From Candidatus Moraniibacteriota bacterium (lineage in GTDB: Bacteria; Patescibacteriota; Minisyncoccia; Moranbacterales; UBA2206): DNA of 6,015 bases. The translations under genes were made by a program, and so were the position numbers. Positions 1-6,005 of the stretch are shown here, piece after piece. Each line of letters begins with the position of its first letter. Position 1 is the first letter of the stretch. Under the pieces are notes generated by a model, which was not told where the DNA came from, ran no database searches, and saw only the letters and a list, made by a program, of their open reading frames with translations. The stretch lies in NCBI GenBank assembly GCA_003482885.1, contig DMXN01000025.1, forward strand, positions 39,746-45,760. The letters are read 5' to 3'.

Positions 1-1013
1 ATAATTGGCTGAAATCTTCTTTCGAACGCGGCATCCTTTTCGATATATTTTTGATACTCTTTGGTTGTAGTTGCTCCGATCATTCGCAATCTTCCTCTAG
101 CCAATGCCGGTTTGAGCATATTAGAAGCGTCCAGTGCGCCTTCAATTGCTCCGGCGCCCACCAATGTATGCAATTCGTCGATGAAAAGAATACAACGGCC
201 GGCTTCGCGGTCGACCTCTCTGATAATGGCTTTCAATCTTTCTTCGAATTCTCCGCGAAATTTCGTGCCGGCAATCAGAGATCCTAAGTCCAAAGATAAT
301 AATAATTTATTTTTTAATGTTTCCGGCACATCGCCGTCAGCGATTCTTTGCGCCAAGCCTTCGGCGATAGCGGTTTTTCCGGTGCCCGCTTCACCGATTA
401 AAACCGGATTATTTTTCGTTCTGCGGCTCAAAACTTGCATTAAGCGCCGAATTTCAGCATCTCTTCCAATAACAGGGTCTAATTTGTTTTCTTTAGCCAA
501 TTGCGTAAGATCGATAGTGTATTTTTTTAACGCTTGCAGACGATTTTCCGGATCGGGCGAATCGATTTTTTGCGCGCCTCTCAATTCGGAAATAATTTTT
601 GAAACAGTATCGTACGAAATTTTTCGAGACGCCAAAAATTCCTTGGCGATTGTTTTTGTCGCTAAAAAAGAAAGCAACAAATGTTCCGTGGAAACATATT
701 CATCGCTGATTTTTTTTGCTTCCGCTTCCGCCTTATTTAATATCATAACGAGTTCAGGCGTAATGAAAATTTGTTTGAATCCTCCTGGAGGAATTTGTGG
801 ATATTTTTCAACTTCTTTTAGCGCGTCCATTTTTAATTTTTCGGAATCCGCGTCCATTTTTCTGGCAATCGCTGGTATAATTGAATCTTCCTGATCCAGC
901 AACGCGAACAATAAGTGAAAAATATCCACTTGTTGTTGGTTGTTCATAATCGCCAATTCTTGCGCGTACTGTAAAGCCATCTGCGCCTTTGTGGTGAATT
1001 TATTGAAGTCCAT
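1..1013 (-). CDS. clpB: ClpB-type AAA+ protein disaggregase, N-terminal part (runs off the left edge)
   Basis: This is the first 337 codons of a Hsp100 chaperone; ClpB proteins are usually about 850-870 residues, so the M-domain and second ATPase domain lie outside the window. ClpB is a cytoplasmic hexamer that threads aggregated proteins through its pore, working with DnaK. Visible parts: Clp N-domain (about residues 1-145, two repeats, with EYVSTEHLLLSFL near 105-117), then AAA-1 with Walker A GEAGTGKT (207-214), pore-loop KFRGEFEER (251-259), Walker B ILFIDE (275-280), sensor-1 region GATT (313-316) and the arginine-finger motif ERRF (331-334). The N-terminus MDFNKFTTKAQ and the linker before LDPVIGRD favour ClpB over ClpC, although DASNMLKP (295-302) is ClpC-like; the unseen M-domain would settle this. 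The pore tyrosine usual in E. coli ClpB is Phe252 here. The start lies 9 bases after the htrA stop, with no Shine-Dalgarno at normal spacing, so co-transcription with htrA is likely. No heat-shock operator is visible. Confidence 0.88.
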   Translation of the reverse strand, partial: MDFNKFTTKAQMALQYAQELAIMNNQQQVDIFHLLFALLDQEDSIIPAIARKMDADSEKLKMDALKEVEKYPQIPPGGFKQIFITPELVMILNKAEAEAKKISDEYVSTEHLLLSFLATKTIAKEFLASRKISYDTVSKIISELRGAQKIDSPDPENRLQALKKYTIDLTQLAKENKLDPVIGRDAEIRRLMQVLSRRTKNNPVLIGEAGTGKTAIAEGLAQRIADGDVPETLKNKLLLSLDLGSLIAGTKFRGEFEERLKAIIREVDREAGRCILFIDELHTLVGAGAIEGALDASNMLKPALARGRLRMIGATTTKEYQKYIEKDAAFERRFQPI

Positions 1014-1022
1014 TTTTTTAAA

Positions 1023-2300
1023 TTATTTTCTTTCCTCTAATTTAACTTTGATTTCTTTCGTTTCTCCTTTGTGCCAAACTTTCAAAATTATTTCATCGCT
1101 GACATTGAATTTGGAAAGTAAATCGGTTAAGCCGTTTTTATCGTCGATTTTCGTTCCGTTTATTTCAAAAATCGCGTCATTTTCCGCAATTCCCGCTTTG
1201 TCTGCCGGAGAACCGGGAACAACGGCAAAATCGGTTACGCTTTGTCCTCGCACGATCAACGCGCCATAGTTGAAAGGCAGGTTAATTTGTTTTTGCAGCG
1301 CTTCGTCAATAGGGAGATAGCGCACGCCCAAATAAGGCGTGGATATCTTTCCGGTTTTTTCGACTTGATCGGCTATTCTTTTAACTTGAGAAGCCGGAAT
1401 GGCAAAGCCGATATTTTCCGCGCCTTGGGCGATCGCGACATTAATTCCGATGACATTTCCATTAATATCTAAAAGCGGTCCGCCGGAATTTCCCGGATTA
1501 ATGGCTGCGTCTGTTTGAATAATGTTGGTTAACTTTTCACTGTCGCCCAATCCCCCGTTGGCAGTTACGCTTCTTTTTAGTCCGGAAATAATTCCTTTGC
1601 TTACGGTATTGGAAAATTCGCCGAGTGAATTGCCGATAGCGATAACCGTCTGTCCGATTTTCAGCGCGTCCGAATCTCCAAAATCCAATGTTGGATAATC
1701 AGTCCCATCGATTTTAATTACGGCGATATCGTTCAATGGATCGCGCGCTAAAACTTTCGCGTTATATTCTTTTCCGTCATTGGTTAGAACGGAATAGTCG
1801 GCGGCGGTGTCGGAAACAACATGTTTATTAGTAACAATCATTCCGTTGGCGGTTATGATAAAACCGGTGCCGCCGCCAATTTTTTCTTTTTCCGTACTGC
1901 CTTGGCTGGATGGAACATTATTGAAAAAATCAAAAGGATTGGAAAATCTTTTTATTTTTTGCGCATCCTTGCTGACGATAATGCTTACTACCGCCGGGGA
2001 ACTTTTTTCCACCGTATTGATTACGGCTGAATCTTCTTCGATAATTTTTTCCCGCGACACCGTCAAGGCGGATTTATTTTTCGACTGGTCATCGCTCAAA
2101 TGGAAAATCGCGGGAAACTTTTGAGAAAGCTTCTCCTCGATTCTATTGGCGGCAAAACCGAATACCGCGCCAAAAACAGAAGAAAGAAAAATAACAAGCA
2201 GGATTGTTAAGATAAAATAAAATAAATGTCGCGGACAATTATGCCGTTCCGGCATTATTTTTTTTGGGGGATCTTGTGAAATAATTTCTTGGTTGTCCAT
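1023..2300 (-). CDS. htrA: HtrA/DegP-family membrane-anchored serine protease with one PDZ domain
   Basis: The 425-residue protein is a trypsin-like protease of the HtrA family, which degrades or refolds damaged proteins outside the cytoplasmic membrane. A cytoplasmic N-tail (1-24) is followed by one membrane span (about 25-50), then a variable linker and the protease domain (about 95-315). The full catalytic triad is visible: His160 in TNKHVV, Asp191 in LNDIAVIKI and Ser272 in NPGNSGGPL. A single C-terminal PDZ domain (about 322-421) starts with the YLGVRY carboxylate-binding loop. One PDZ domain and a non-cleaved anchor make it closer to DegS/HtrA of Gram-positive type than to soluble DegP, which has two PDZ domains. 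It follows the ferredoxin gene by 41 bases and precedes clpB by 9. Met1 is taken as the start because it keeps the charged tail in front of the span; Met16 is an alternative. No Shine-Dalgarno sequence is seen. It probably works on the same extracytoplasmic clients as the parvulin-like protein upstream. Confidence 0.95.
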   Translation of the reverse strand: MDNQEIISQDPPKKIMPERHNCPRHLFYFILTILLVIFLSSVFGAVFGFAANRIEEKLSQKFPAIFHLSDDQSKNKSALTVSREKIIEEDSAVINTVEKSSPAVVSIIVSKDAQKIKRFSNPFDFFNNVPSSQGSTEKEKIGGGTGFIITANGMIVTNKHVVSDTAADYSVLTNDGKEYNAKVLARDPLNDIAVIKIDGTDYPTLDFGDSDALKIGQTVIAIGNSLGEFSNTVSKGIISGLKRSVTANGGLGDSEKLTNIIQTDAAINPGNSGGPLLDINGNVIGINVAIAQGAENIGFAIPASQVKRIADQVEKTGKISTPYLGVRYLPIDEALQKQINLPFNYGALIVRGQSVTDFAVVPGSPADKAGIAENDAIFEINGTKIDDKNGLTDLLSKFNVSDEIILKVWHKGETKEIKVKLEERK

Positions 2301-2341
2301 AATATTTTTTTGAATTTATCTCGCCTGTTCTTTTTTAAAAA

Positions 2342-2521
2342 TTATTCCATCGAAATCGCGCTTACCGGACAACTGTCAACGGCGCTTTGACAATCGCAAT
2401 CCTCGCAGTCGTCGGCGATAATATGCGATTTGCCGTCTTTCACTTTGAAAACTTTCGGGCAAATCGATTCGCAAGTTCCGCAACCGATGCAAAGATCTTC
2501 ATTCACTTTCATTTTTGGCAT
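2342..2521 (-). CDS. Small single-cluster [4Fe-4S] ferredoxin, 59 residues
   Basis: The short reading frame translates to a 59-residue acidic protein beginning MPKMKVNEDLCIGCGTCESI. Cys11, Cys14 and Cys17 (CxxCxxC) with Cys51 in SCPVSAI fit the four ligands of a single [4Fe-4S] cluster, as in Thermotoga and Pyrococcus ferredoxins. Cys21 (in ICPK) and Cys44 match the pair that forms a disulfide in those proteins. Two further cysteines, Cys39 and Cys42, give a dense DDCEDCDC stretch. The second half lacks a full CxxCxxCxxxCP motif, so a two-cluster ferredoxin is unlikely. The expected role is cytoplasmic low-potential electron transfer, but no reductase or oxidoreductase lies nearby to name a partner. 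It sits 25 bases after the PPIase-like gene and 41 bases before htrA, so it is probably in the same transcript. Met1 is preferred, Met4 being the only close alternative. The strong cysteine pattern makes this a real gene in spite of its size. Confidence 0.92.
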   Translation of the reverse strand: MPKMKVNEDLCIGCGTCESICPKVFKVKDGKSHIIADDCEDCDCQSAVDSCPVSAISME

Positions 2522-2546
2522 ATTTTTTTAAAATTAAAATAATTAA

Positions 2547-3599
2547 CTAAAATAAAATAGAAATATCATCAGGAGAATTTTTATCCAAATTTTCTTCAAA
2601 ATTTTTTAAATCATCATTTTTGAATTCTACCGTGCCGGCATCCTTATTCCAATAAAAATCCTTCAAAAAAATATGGATGTCGAAATTTTTTTCGTATTCC
2701 GCCAGCCATTCGGAAAAATCCAACGAACGAACAAAAATTTGCTTTATCTGCACGATATCCTCGTTGTTTTCTATATCTCTGTCTTCCATTTCAATAATAT
2801 GATAACCCAAAGAGCTTTCAATTATTTTGCTTCGTTCTCCCTTCTTTAAAGCAAAAACCGTCTCAACGATTTCCGGTAGCATTTGATTGGATCTAAACCA
2901 GCCGAGTTTGCCTCCATCTTGCGCGCTTTCTCCGTCAGAATATTTTTCCGCTGTTTCTTCAAAGGATTTTCCATTGTTTAATTCATTCAGAGCGGCGGAA
3001 ATTTTATCTTTAGCCTCGAAACTTTTTTTGTCAGTTTCCAAAAGATTGGCGAATAATTTTTCTTTATACATATCCGGCTTGACGATATTTTCTTCAAAAT
3101 CGCTTAATCTCCAGCCGTATAATTTTGCTAGATTATCTTTCAAATATTCCTCGCTGCCGTATTCTTGCATTTTTCTTGAAACTTCTTGGGATATATCTTC
3201 CGGATTAATCGCCAAACCCCTTTTTGTCGCTTCGTTTTCAATTAATTTATTTTCAATCAATTTGTTTAAAATATTTTTTTCTTTTATTTTTAATCTTTTT
3301 TTCCCGTCGGCGGTGGTGAAATCAACTCGCATACCGAGATCGGAAAAGTCTTGATTTTCATAAAACATCTTGACAGAGCCGAGCTCCATTTTTAACCGGC
3401 TCACTGAAATAAAATTTGTTCCCCATGTAGCGGCAGGAAGAGGAACGAATCGGACGGTTTTTTTTGTCAATTTATTATCCGCATCAAAACCGTAAACCGA
3501 AATCATAATGATTGCCAAATAAAAGATTAAAAAAATCAATAATCCAAAAACAACTGTTTGCGGTTTGATTTTTTTATTTGCGATATCGGTCTTTCGCAT
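2547..3599 (-). CDS. Membrane-anchored SurA/PrsA-like parvulin-type peptidyl-prolyl isomerase (possibly permuted)
   Basis: The 350-residue protein has a basic N-tail, one membrane span (about 14-37) and a long outer part, so it should act on proteins leaving the cell or in the envelope. Residues about 65-185 are helical and resemble the SurA N-terminal chaperone domain. Residues about 196-275 are a parvulin (rotamase) domain: helix with GKSFEETAEKYSDG (210-223), GGKLGWF (229-235), the FALKKGE segment (249-255) and the final YHIIEMEDR (266-274). His267 matches a conserved active-site histidine. The first parvulin strand (usually RHILV, with another active-site histidine) is not seen before residue 196, but a similar strand IKQIFV (285-290) follows the domain, with Gln in place of His. 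The isomerase activity is therefore uncertain, while a chaperone role remains likely. The gene starts 20 bases after the FtsB-like gene, has no Shine-Dalgarno sequence and ends with TAG, the only non-TAA stop among the complete genes. Confidence 0.88.
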   Translation of the reverse strand: MRKTDIANKKIKPQTVVFGLLIFLIFYLAIIMISVYGFDADNKLTKKTVRFVPLPAATWGTNFISVSRLKMELGSVKMFYENQDFSDLGMRVDFTTADGKKRLKIKEKNILNKLIENKLIENEATKRGLAINPEDISQEVSRKMQEYGSEEYLKDNLAKLYGWRLSDFEENIVKPDMYKEKLFANLLETDKKSFEAKDKISAALNELNNGKSFEETAEKYSDGESAQDGGKLGWFRSNQMLPEIVETVFALKKGERSKIIESSLGYHIIEMEDRDIENNEDIVQIKQIFVRSLDFSEWLAEYEKNFDIHIFLKDFYWNKDAGTVEFKNDDLKNFEENLDKNSPDDISILF

Positions 3600-3619
3600 A
3601 ATTTCTATTGTCTAATTAT

Positions 3620-4021
3620 TTAATATTTGAAGAAATAATCCCACCATTTTTGCGGGTTGGATGTTTTGATTATTAATGCCTGATTGATCGCTTCCGGTTT
3701 GTCCTCTGCAGTTTTTTTTGTCAAACTGGGTTTAATAATCACGACAGTTTCATCCGGTTTTTGCAGATTCAATTTATCGCGAATTTCTTTTTCCTGATAA
3801 TCCTGTCCTTCCAAATAAGCGATCTTGTCGGCTAGACGCAAATTATCCCCTTGAATTTTTTCGGCTTCGCTTTGCAATTCATTAATTTCTTTTTGCACTT
3901 GCTTTTTTCGGTAGGTTTCCTTGGAAATTGCCAAAACGATAAAAACCGCCACCGTAAAACCGAGAAAAATAATCATTCTGATAAGCCATGAGTTTTTTCT
4001 CTCATCAGTATCGTTGCGCAT
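3620..4021 (-). CDS. FtsB/DivIC-like septum formation initiator protein
   Basis: The 133-residue protein has the layout of the FtsB/DivIC family, which acts in the divisome by binding FtsL and FtsQ/DivIB type partners and linking the Z-ring to septal wall synthesis. A short charged cytoplasmic tail (1-10) is followed by one membrane span (about 12-33), then a coiled coil (about 36-71) rich in Lys, Glu, Gln and Leu. After this comes the family's terminal segment: GQDYQEKEIRDKLNLQKPDE (72-91), then TVVII (92-96). A tail of about 35 residues ends in NPQKWWDYFFKY, with two tryptophans; this ending resembles FtsB-like proteins I know from Patescibacteria. FtsB and DivIC cannot be told apart from sequence alone, so no symbol is given. 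It lies 17 bases after the 39-residue membrane protein gene and 20 bases before the parvulin-like gene, inside the probable operon. The start ATG is the first in frame and has no Shine-Dalgarno sequence. Confidence 0.9.
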   Translation of the reverse strand: MRNDTDERKNSWLIRMIIFLGFTVAVFIVLAISKETYRKKQVQKEINELQSEAEKIQGDNLRLADKIAYLEGQDYQEKEIRDKLNLQKPDETVVIIKPSLTKKTAEDKPEAINQALIIKTSNPQKWWDYFFKY

Positions 4022-4038
4022 AGATTAGTATTTTTGGG

Positions 4039-4158
4039 TTATTTCGACAGTGTCGAAAGCGCAGGCGCGATCGTAAAGGCAATCATCGAAAGCACAGCCA
4101 AGATGGAAATCACCACCCAAATTTTGTACATTTTTTTATTGCGTTGTTTGAAGCTCAT
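4039..4158 (-). CDS. Small single-span membrane protein, 39 residues, function unknown
   Basis: This frame fills the gap between lepA and the FtsB-like gene and encodes 39 residues. A basic start, MSFKQRNKKMYK, is followed by a hydrophobic segment of about 20 residues (about 13-32, IWVVISILAVLSMIAFTIAP) and a short polar end, ALSTLSK, then TAA. The basic end before the span predicts an N-in, single-span membrane protein. I do not recognise a named family; from memory, similar tiny membrane proteins precede ftsB-like genes in Patescibacteria, but I cannot check this. Support for it being real: it fits tightly between its neighbours (24 and 17 bases), has a clear membrane pattern, and a strong promoter ends 7 bases before its ATG. 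The position suggests a role with the division protein next to it, which is only an inference. Met10 is a possible later start, but it would drop most of the basic tail. Confidence 0.72.
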   Translation of the reverse strand: MSFKQRNKKMYKIWVVISILAVLSMIAFTIAPALSTLSK

Positions 4159-4165
4159 ACTTAAT

Positions 4166-4194
4166 ATAATAGCAAAAATATTTTATCTTTTCAA
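4166..4194 (-). promoter_or_regulatory. Sigma-70-like extended -10 promoter for the small membrane protein/ftsB-like operon
   Basis: On the minus strand, TTGAAA (4194-4189, five of six to TTGACA) is separated by exactly 17 bases from TATTAT (4171-4166, five of six to TATAAT). The spacer ends in TGC, which gives the extended -10 TGn motif. The -35 box overlaps the last codons of lepA. Only seven bases, ATTAAGT, separate the -10 box from the ATG at 4158, so the expected start of transcription falls on or next to the start codon and the mRNA would be leaderless. The region is AT-rich, so chance matches are possible, but the combination of both boxes, spacing and TGn is unusually good. Confidence 0.6.
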
Positions 4195-5982
4195 GACCGC
4201 TAAAAAAGCTTCGGAAGGAATGGAAACTTTGCCGATGTTTTTCATCTTTTTTTTGCCTTTTTTCTGCTTTTCTAAAAGCTTTTTCTTGCGGGTAATATCG
4301 CCACCATAAAGACCGCTGATCACATCTTTGCGAAAAGCTTTGATGGTTTCGCGCGCTATCACTTTGCCGCCGATTGTCGCTTGGATGGCAATTTGAAAAT
4401 TTTGCCGCGGAATGGATTCTTTTAATTTTTCCACTATTCTTTTTCCTTCGCTGAAGGCTTGTGTTTTCGGAACGATGCGCGAAAAAGCGTCGATTTTTTC
4501 TTCCGCCAATAAAATATCCAATTTTATTAAATCATTGGGGCGGTAATCCAAAATTTCATAATTCATCGAGGCGTAGCCGGAGGAAGCGCTCTTAAGATCA
4601 TCATGCAGATTCGTGACGACATCAGTCAACGGACAATTAAATTTCAAAATCATTCGTTCGCTGTTGAGATATTCCGTATCGAGATATTCCGCGCGCGTAT
4701 TTTTCATCGTTTCCATAATCGCGCCGAGATAATTGGAGGGAGAGATAATTTCCAAATGGACATACGGTTCAAAAATCGCTTCGATCATTGAAGGATCAGG
4801 CAATTCCGAAGGAGAATAAATTTTCAGCTTATCTTTTTTGTTTCGCAGTTTAATTTCATAAACAACACTGGGCGTAGTGATAGTCGGGCTTAATTCGAAT
4901 TCTTGTTCCAGTCTGGCTTGAATAATTTCTAAATGCAAAAGTCCCAGGAAACCGCAGCGAAAACCGCGTCCGAGCGCCAAATTGCTTTCCGGTTCGAAAA
5001 CAAAAGCGGCGTCGTTTAATTTTAATTTTGAAAGCGCGTCGCGCATCAAATTATAATCATTGCCTTCAACCGGATAAAAAGACGCATAGACCATCGGACT
5101 TACTTCGCGATAACCCGCTAATTTTTCCACTTGCGTTTTAAATTTTGAAAGTGTGACAGTGTCCCCTACTTTACAAAACTCTACGCTCTTAAAACCAGTG
5201 GCGATGTAGCCGATTTCACCAGCTTGCAGCTTTTCCGTTTTTTGCAAAGCTGGTTTAAAATAACCGATTTCGATTACTTCGCTTTCCGCTCCCGTTGCCA
5301 GCATTGAAATTTTTTCGCCCGATGAAAGTGTTCCGTCAATAATTCTCACGAAAGCCAAAACGCCTTTGTAAATATCATACTTTGAATCAAAAACCAGGGC
5401 TCGCAATGGTTTATTTTTATCTCCCTGCGGAGCGGGAACGATTCGCGCAATTTTTTCCAACAATTCATCCACGCCTTGACCGGTTTTTCCCGACACTTCC
5501 AAAACATCTTCTTTTTTGCAGCCGATAATATGCGTAATTTCCGCTTTGGTTTTTTCCACATCGGCATTAGACAAATCGATTTTATTTACTGCCGGAATAA
5601 TTTCCAAATCTCGTTCAACGGCTTGATAAAGATTAGCCAAGGTTTGCGCTTGCACGCCCTTAGTCGCATCCACTAAAAGCACCGCGCCTTCCACCGCCGC
5701 CAGCGATCTTGATACTTCGTAACCGAAATCAACATGACCGGGAGTGTCAATTAAATTTAAAATTTGAAATTTGAAATTTGAAATTTTGGAATGGTACTCC
5801 ATTCTTACCGGTTGCATCTTGATAGTTATTCCCCGCTCGCGCTCCAAATCCATCTGATCAAGCAGCTGTTCTTTCATTTTTCGCATTTCAACCGTTTTGG
5901 TAATTTCTAACATGCGATCCGCCAAGGTGGATTTTCCGTGGTCAATGTGAGCGATTATTACAAAATTCCTAATATTATTCAT
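4183..5982 (-). CDS. lepA: Elongation factor 4 (LepA), translational GTPase
   Basis: The 599-residue protein is full length for LepA/EF4 (E. coli about 599), a ribosome-binding GTPase that acts on stalled or mis-translocated ribosomes and influences initiation. The G domain shows G1 AHIDHGKST (11-19), G2 RERGIT (48-53), G3 DTPGH (79-83, with His83 as the catalytic histidine), G4 NKID (133-136) and a G5 SGK (164-166) where SAK is more usual. Domains II and III follow (about 190-370; FRCGFLGLLHLEII at 341-354 is a LepA signature), then the EF-G-like domain V and the LepA-specific C-terminal domain, with GLYGGDITRKKKLLEKQKKG at 557-576. Residues 66-77, just before DTPGH, are encoded by an AAATTTG repeat and form a loop about two residues longer than in E. 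coli. The start MNNIRNFVIIAHID matches the family's normal N-terminus. No Shine-Dalgarno precedes it. It is likely transcribed apart from, or read through into, the downstream operon. Confidence 0.98.
   Translation of the reverse strand: MNNIRNFVIIAHIDHGKSTLADRMLEITKTVEMRKMKEQLLDQMDLERERGITIKMQPVRMEYHSKISNFKFQILNLIDTPGHVDFGYEVSRSLAAVEGAVLLVDATKGVQAQTLANLYQAVERDLEIIPAVNKIDLSNADVEKTKAEITHIIGCKKEDVLEVSGKTGQGVDELLEKIARIVPAPQGDKNKPLRALVFDSKYDIYKGVLAFVRIIDGTLSSGEKISMLATGAESEVIEIGYFKPALQKTEKLQAGEIGYIATGFKSVEFCKVGDTVTLSKFKTQVEKLAGYREVSPMVYASFYPVEGNDYNLMRDALSKLKLNDAAFVFEPESNLALGRGFRCGFLGLLHLEIIQARLEQEFELSPTITTPSVVYEIKLRNKKDKLKIYSPSELPDPSMIEAIFEPYVHLEIISPSNYLGAIMETMKNTRAEYLDTEYLNSERMILKFNCPLTDVVTNLHDDLKSASSGYASMNYEILDYRPNDLIKLDILLAEEKIDAFSRIVPKTQAFSEGKRIVEKLKESIPRQNFQIAIQATIGGKVIARETIKAFRKDVISGLYGGDITRKKKLLEKQKKGKKKMKNIGKVSIPSEAFLAVLKR
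5753..5787. repeat. Heptamer tandem repeat (AAATTTG) inside lepA
   Basis: Five consecutive 7-base units are visible on the plus strand: AAATTTA, then three perfect AAATTTG copies (5760-5780), then AAATTTT. Because 7 is not a multiple of 3, the minus-strand gene reads the unit in all three frames in turn, giving KISNFKFQILN at LepA residues 66-76. The repeat stays open in frame and supplies a strand and loop of the G domain. From memory, AAATTTC/AAATTTG heptamer runs occur between genes in many Patescibacteria genomes; finding one inside a core gene suggests expansion or insertion in place. Confidence 0.85.
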
Positions 5983-5992
5983 AAAAATAATC

Positions 5993-6005
5993 AGTCCAGC
6001 GGACT
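5993..6005. other. Short palindrome/hairpin upstream of lepA
   Basis: The sequence AGTCC-AGC-GGACT is a perfect 5-base inverted repeat with a 3-base loop, placed 10 bases before the lepA start. On the minus strand it is followed by GATTATTTTT up to the ATG; on the plus strand it is followed by TTTTAATATTT. It could be a weak terminator for a gene beyond the right edge, a structure in the lepA leader, or a copy of a dispersed palindrome. The stem is short, so a terminator call is not secure. Nothing else is visible in the 33 bases right of lepA. Confidence 0.4.

Noticed and set aside
61..894. Long plus-strand open frame of 277 codons opposite clpB
   Set aside because: The minus strand encodes an unmistakable Clp N-domain and AAA-1 domain with Walker A and B across the same bases. 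The plus-strand product has low-complexity Ser/Ala/Phe-rich content with no recognisable motif, as expected for an antisense shadow.
1033..1040. GAGG-like Shine-Dalgarno candidate before clpB on the minus strand
   Set aside because: It lies about 20 bases from the clpB ATG, too far for normal pairing, and is explained by the Glu/Arg codons at the end of htrA.
1014..1060. Possible promoter (AATAAT) just before clpB
   Set aside because: The -10-like box is reasonable, but at 17 bases spacing the -35 position reads CAAAGT, a poor match, and the area is too A-rich to trust a single box.
2301..2341. Possible terminator or regulatory element in the largest internal gap (ferredoxin to htrA)
   Set aside because: No inverted repeat followed by a T-run and no convincing promoter boxes were seen; it appears to be plain A/T-rich spacer.
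2887..3354. Plus-strand open frame of 155 codons opposite the parvulin-like gene
   Set aside because: It is antisense to a clear SurA/parvulin-like protein, and its Ser/Phe/Leu-rich sequence is the usual reverse complement of Lys/Glu-rich coding DNA.
4034..4309. Plus-strand open frame of 91 codons across the lepA-ftsB gap
   Set aside because: It overlaps the conserved lepA C-terminus, the minus-strand promoter and the 39-residue gene; its composition is that of an antisense frame.
4666..4691. 15-base near-tandem repeat (GAGATATTCCGTATC then GAGATATTCCG) in lepA
   Set aside because: It encodes EYLDTEYLN in a region that aligns to other LepA proteins without a length change, so it is probably similar codons for a naturally similar sequence rather than a duplication.
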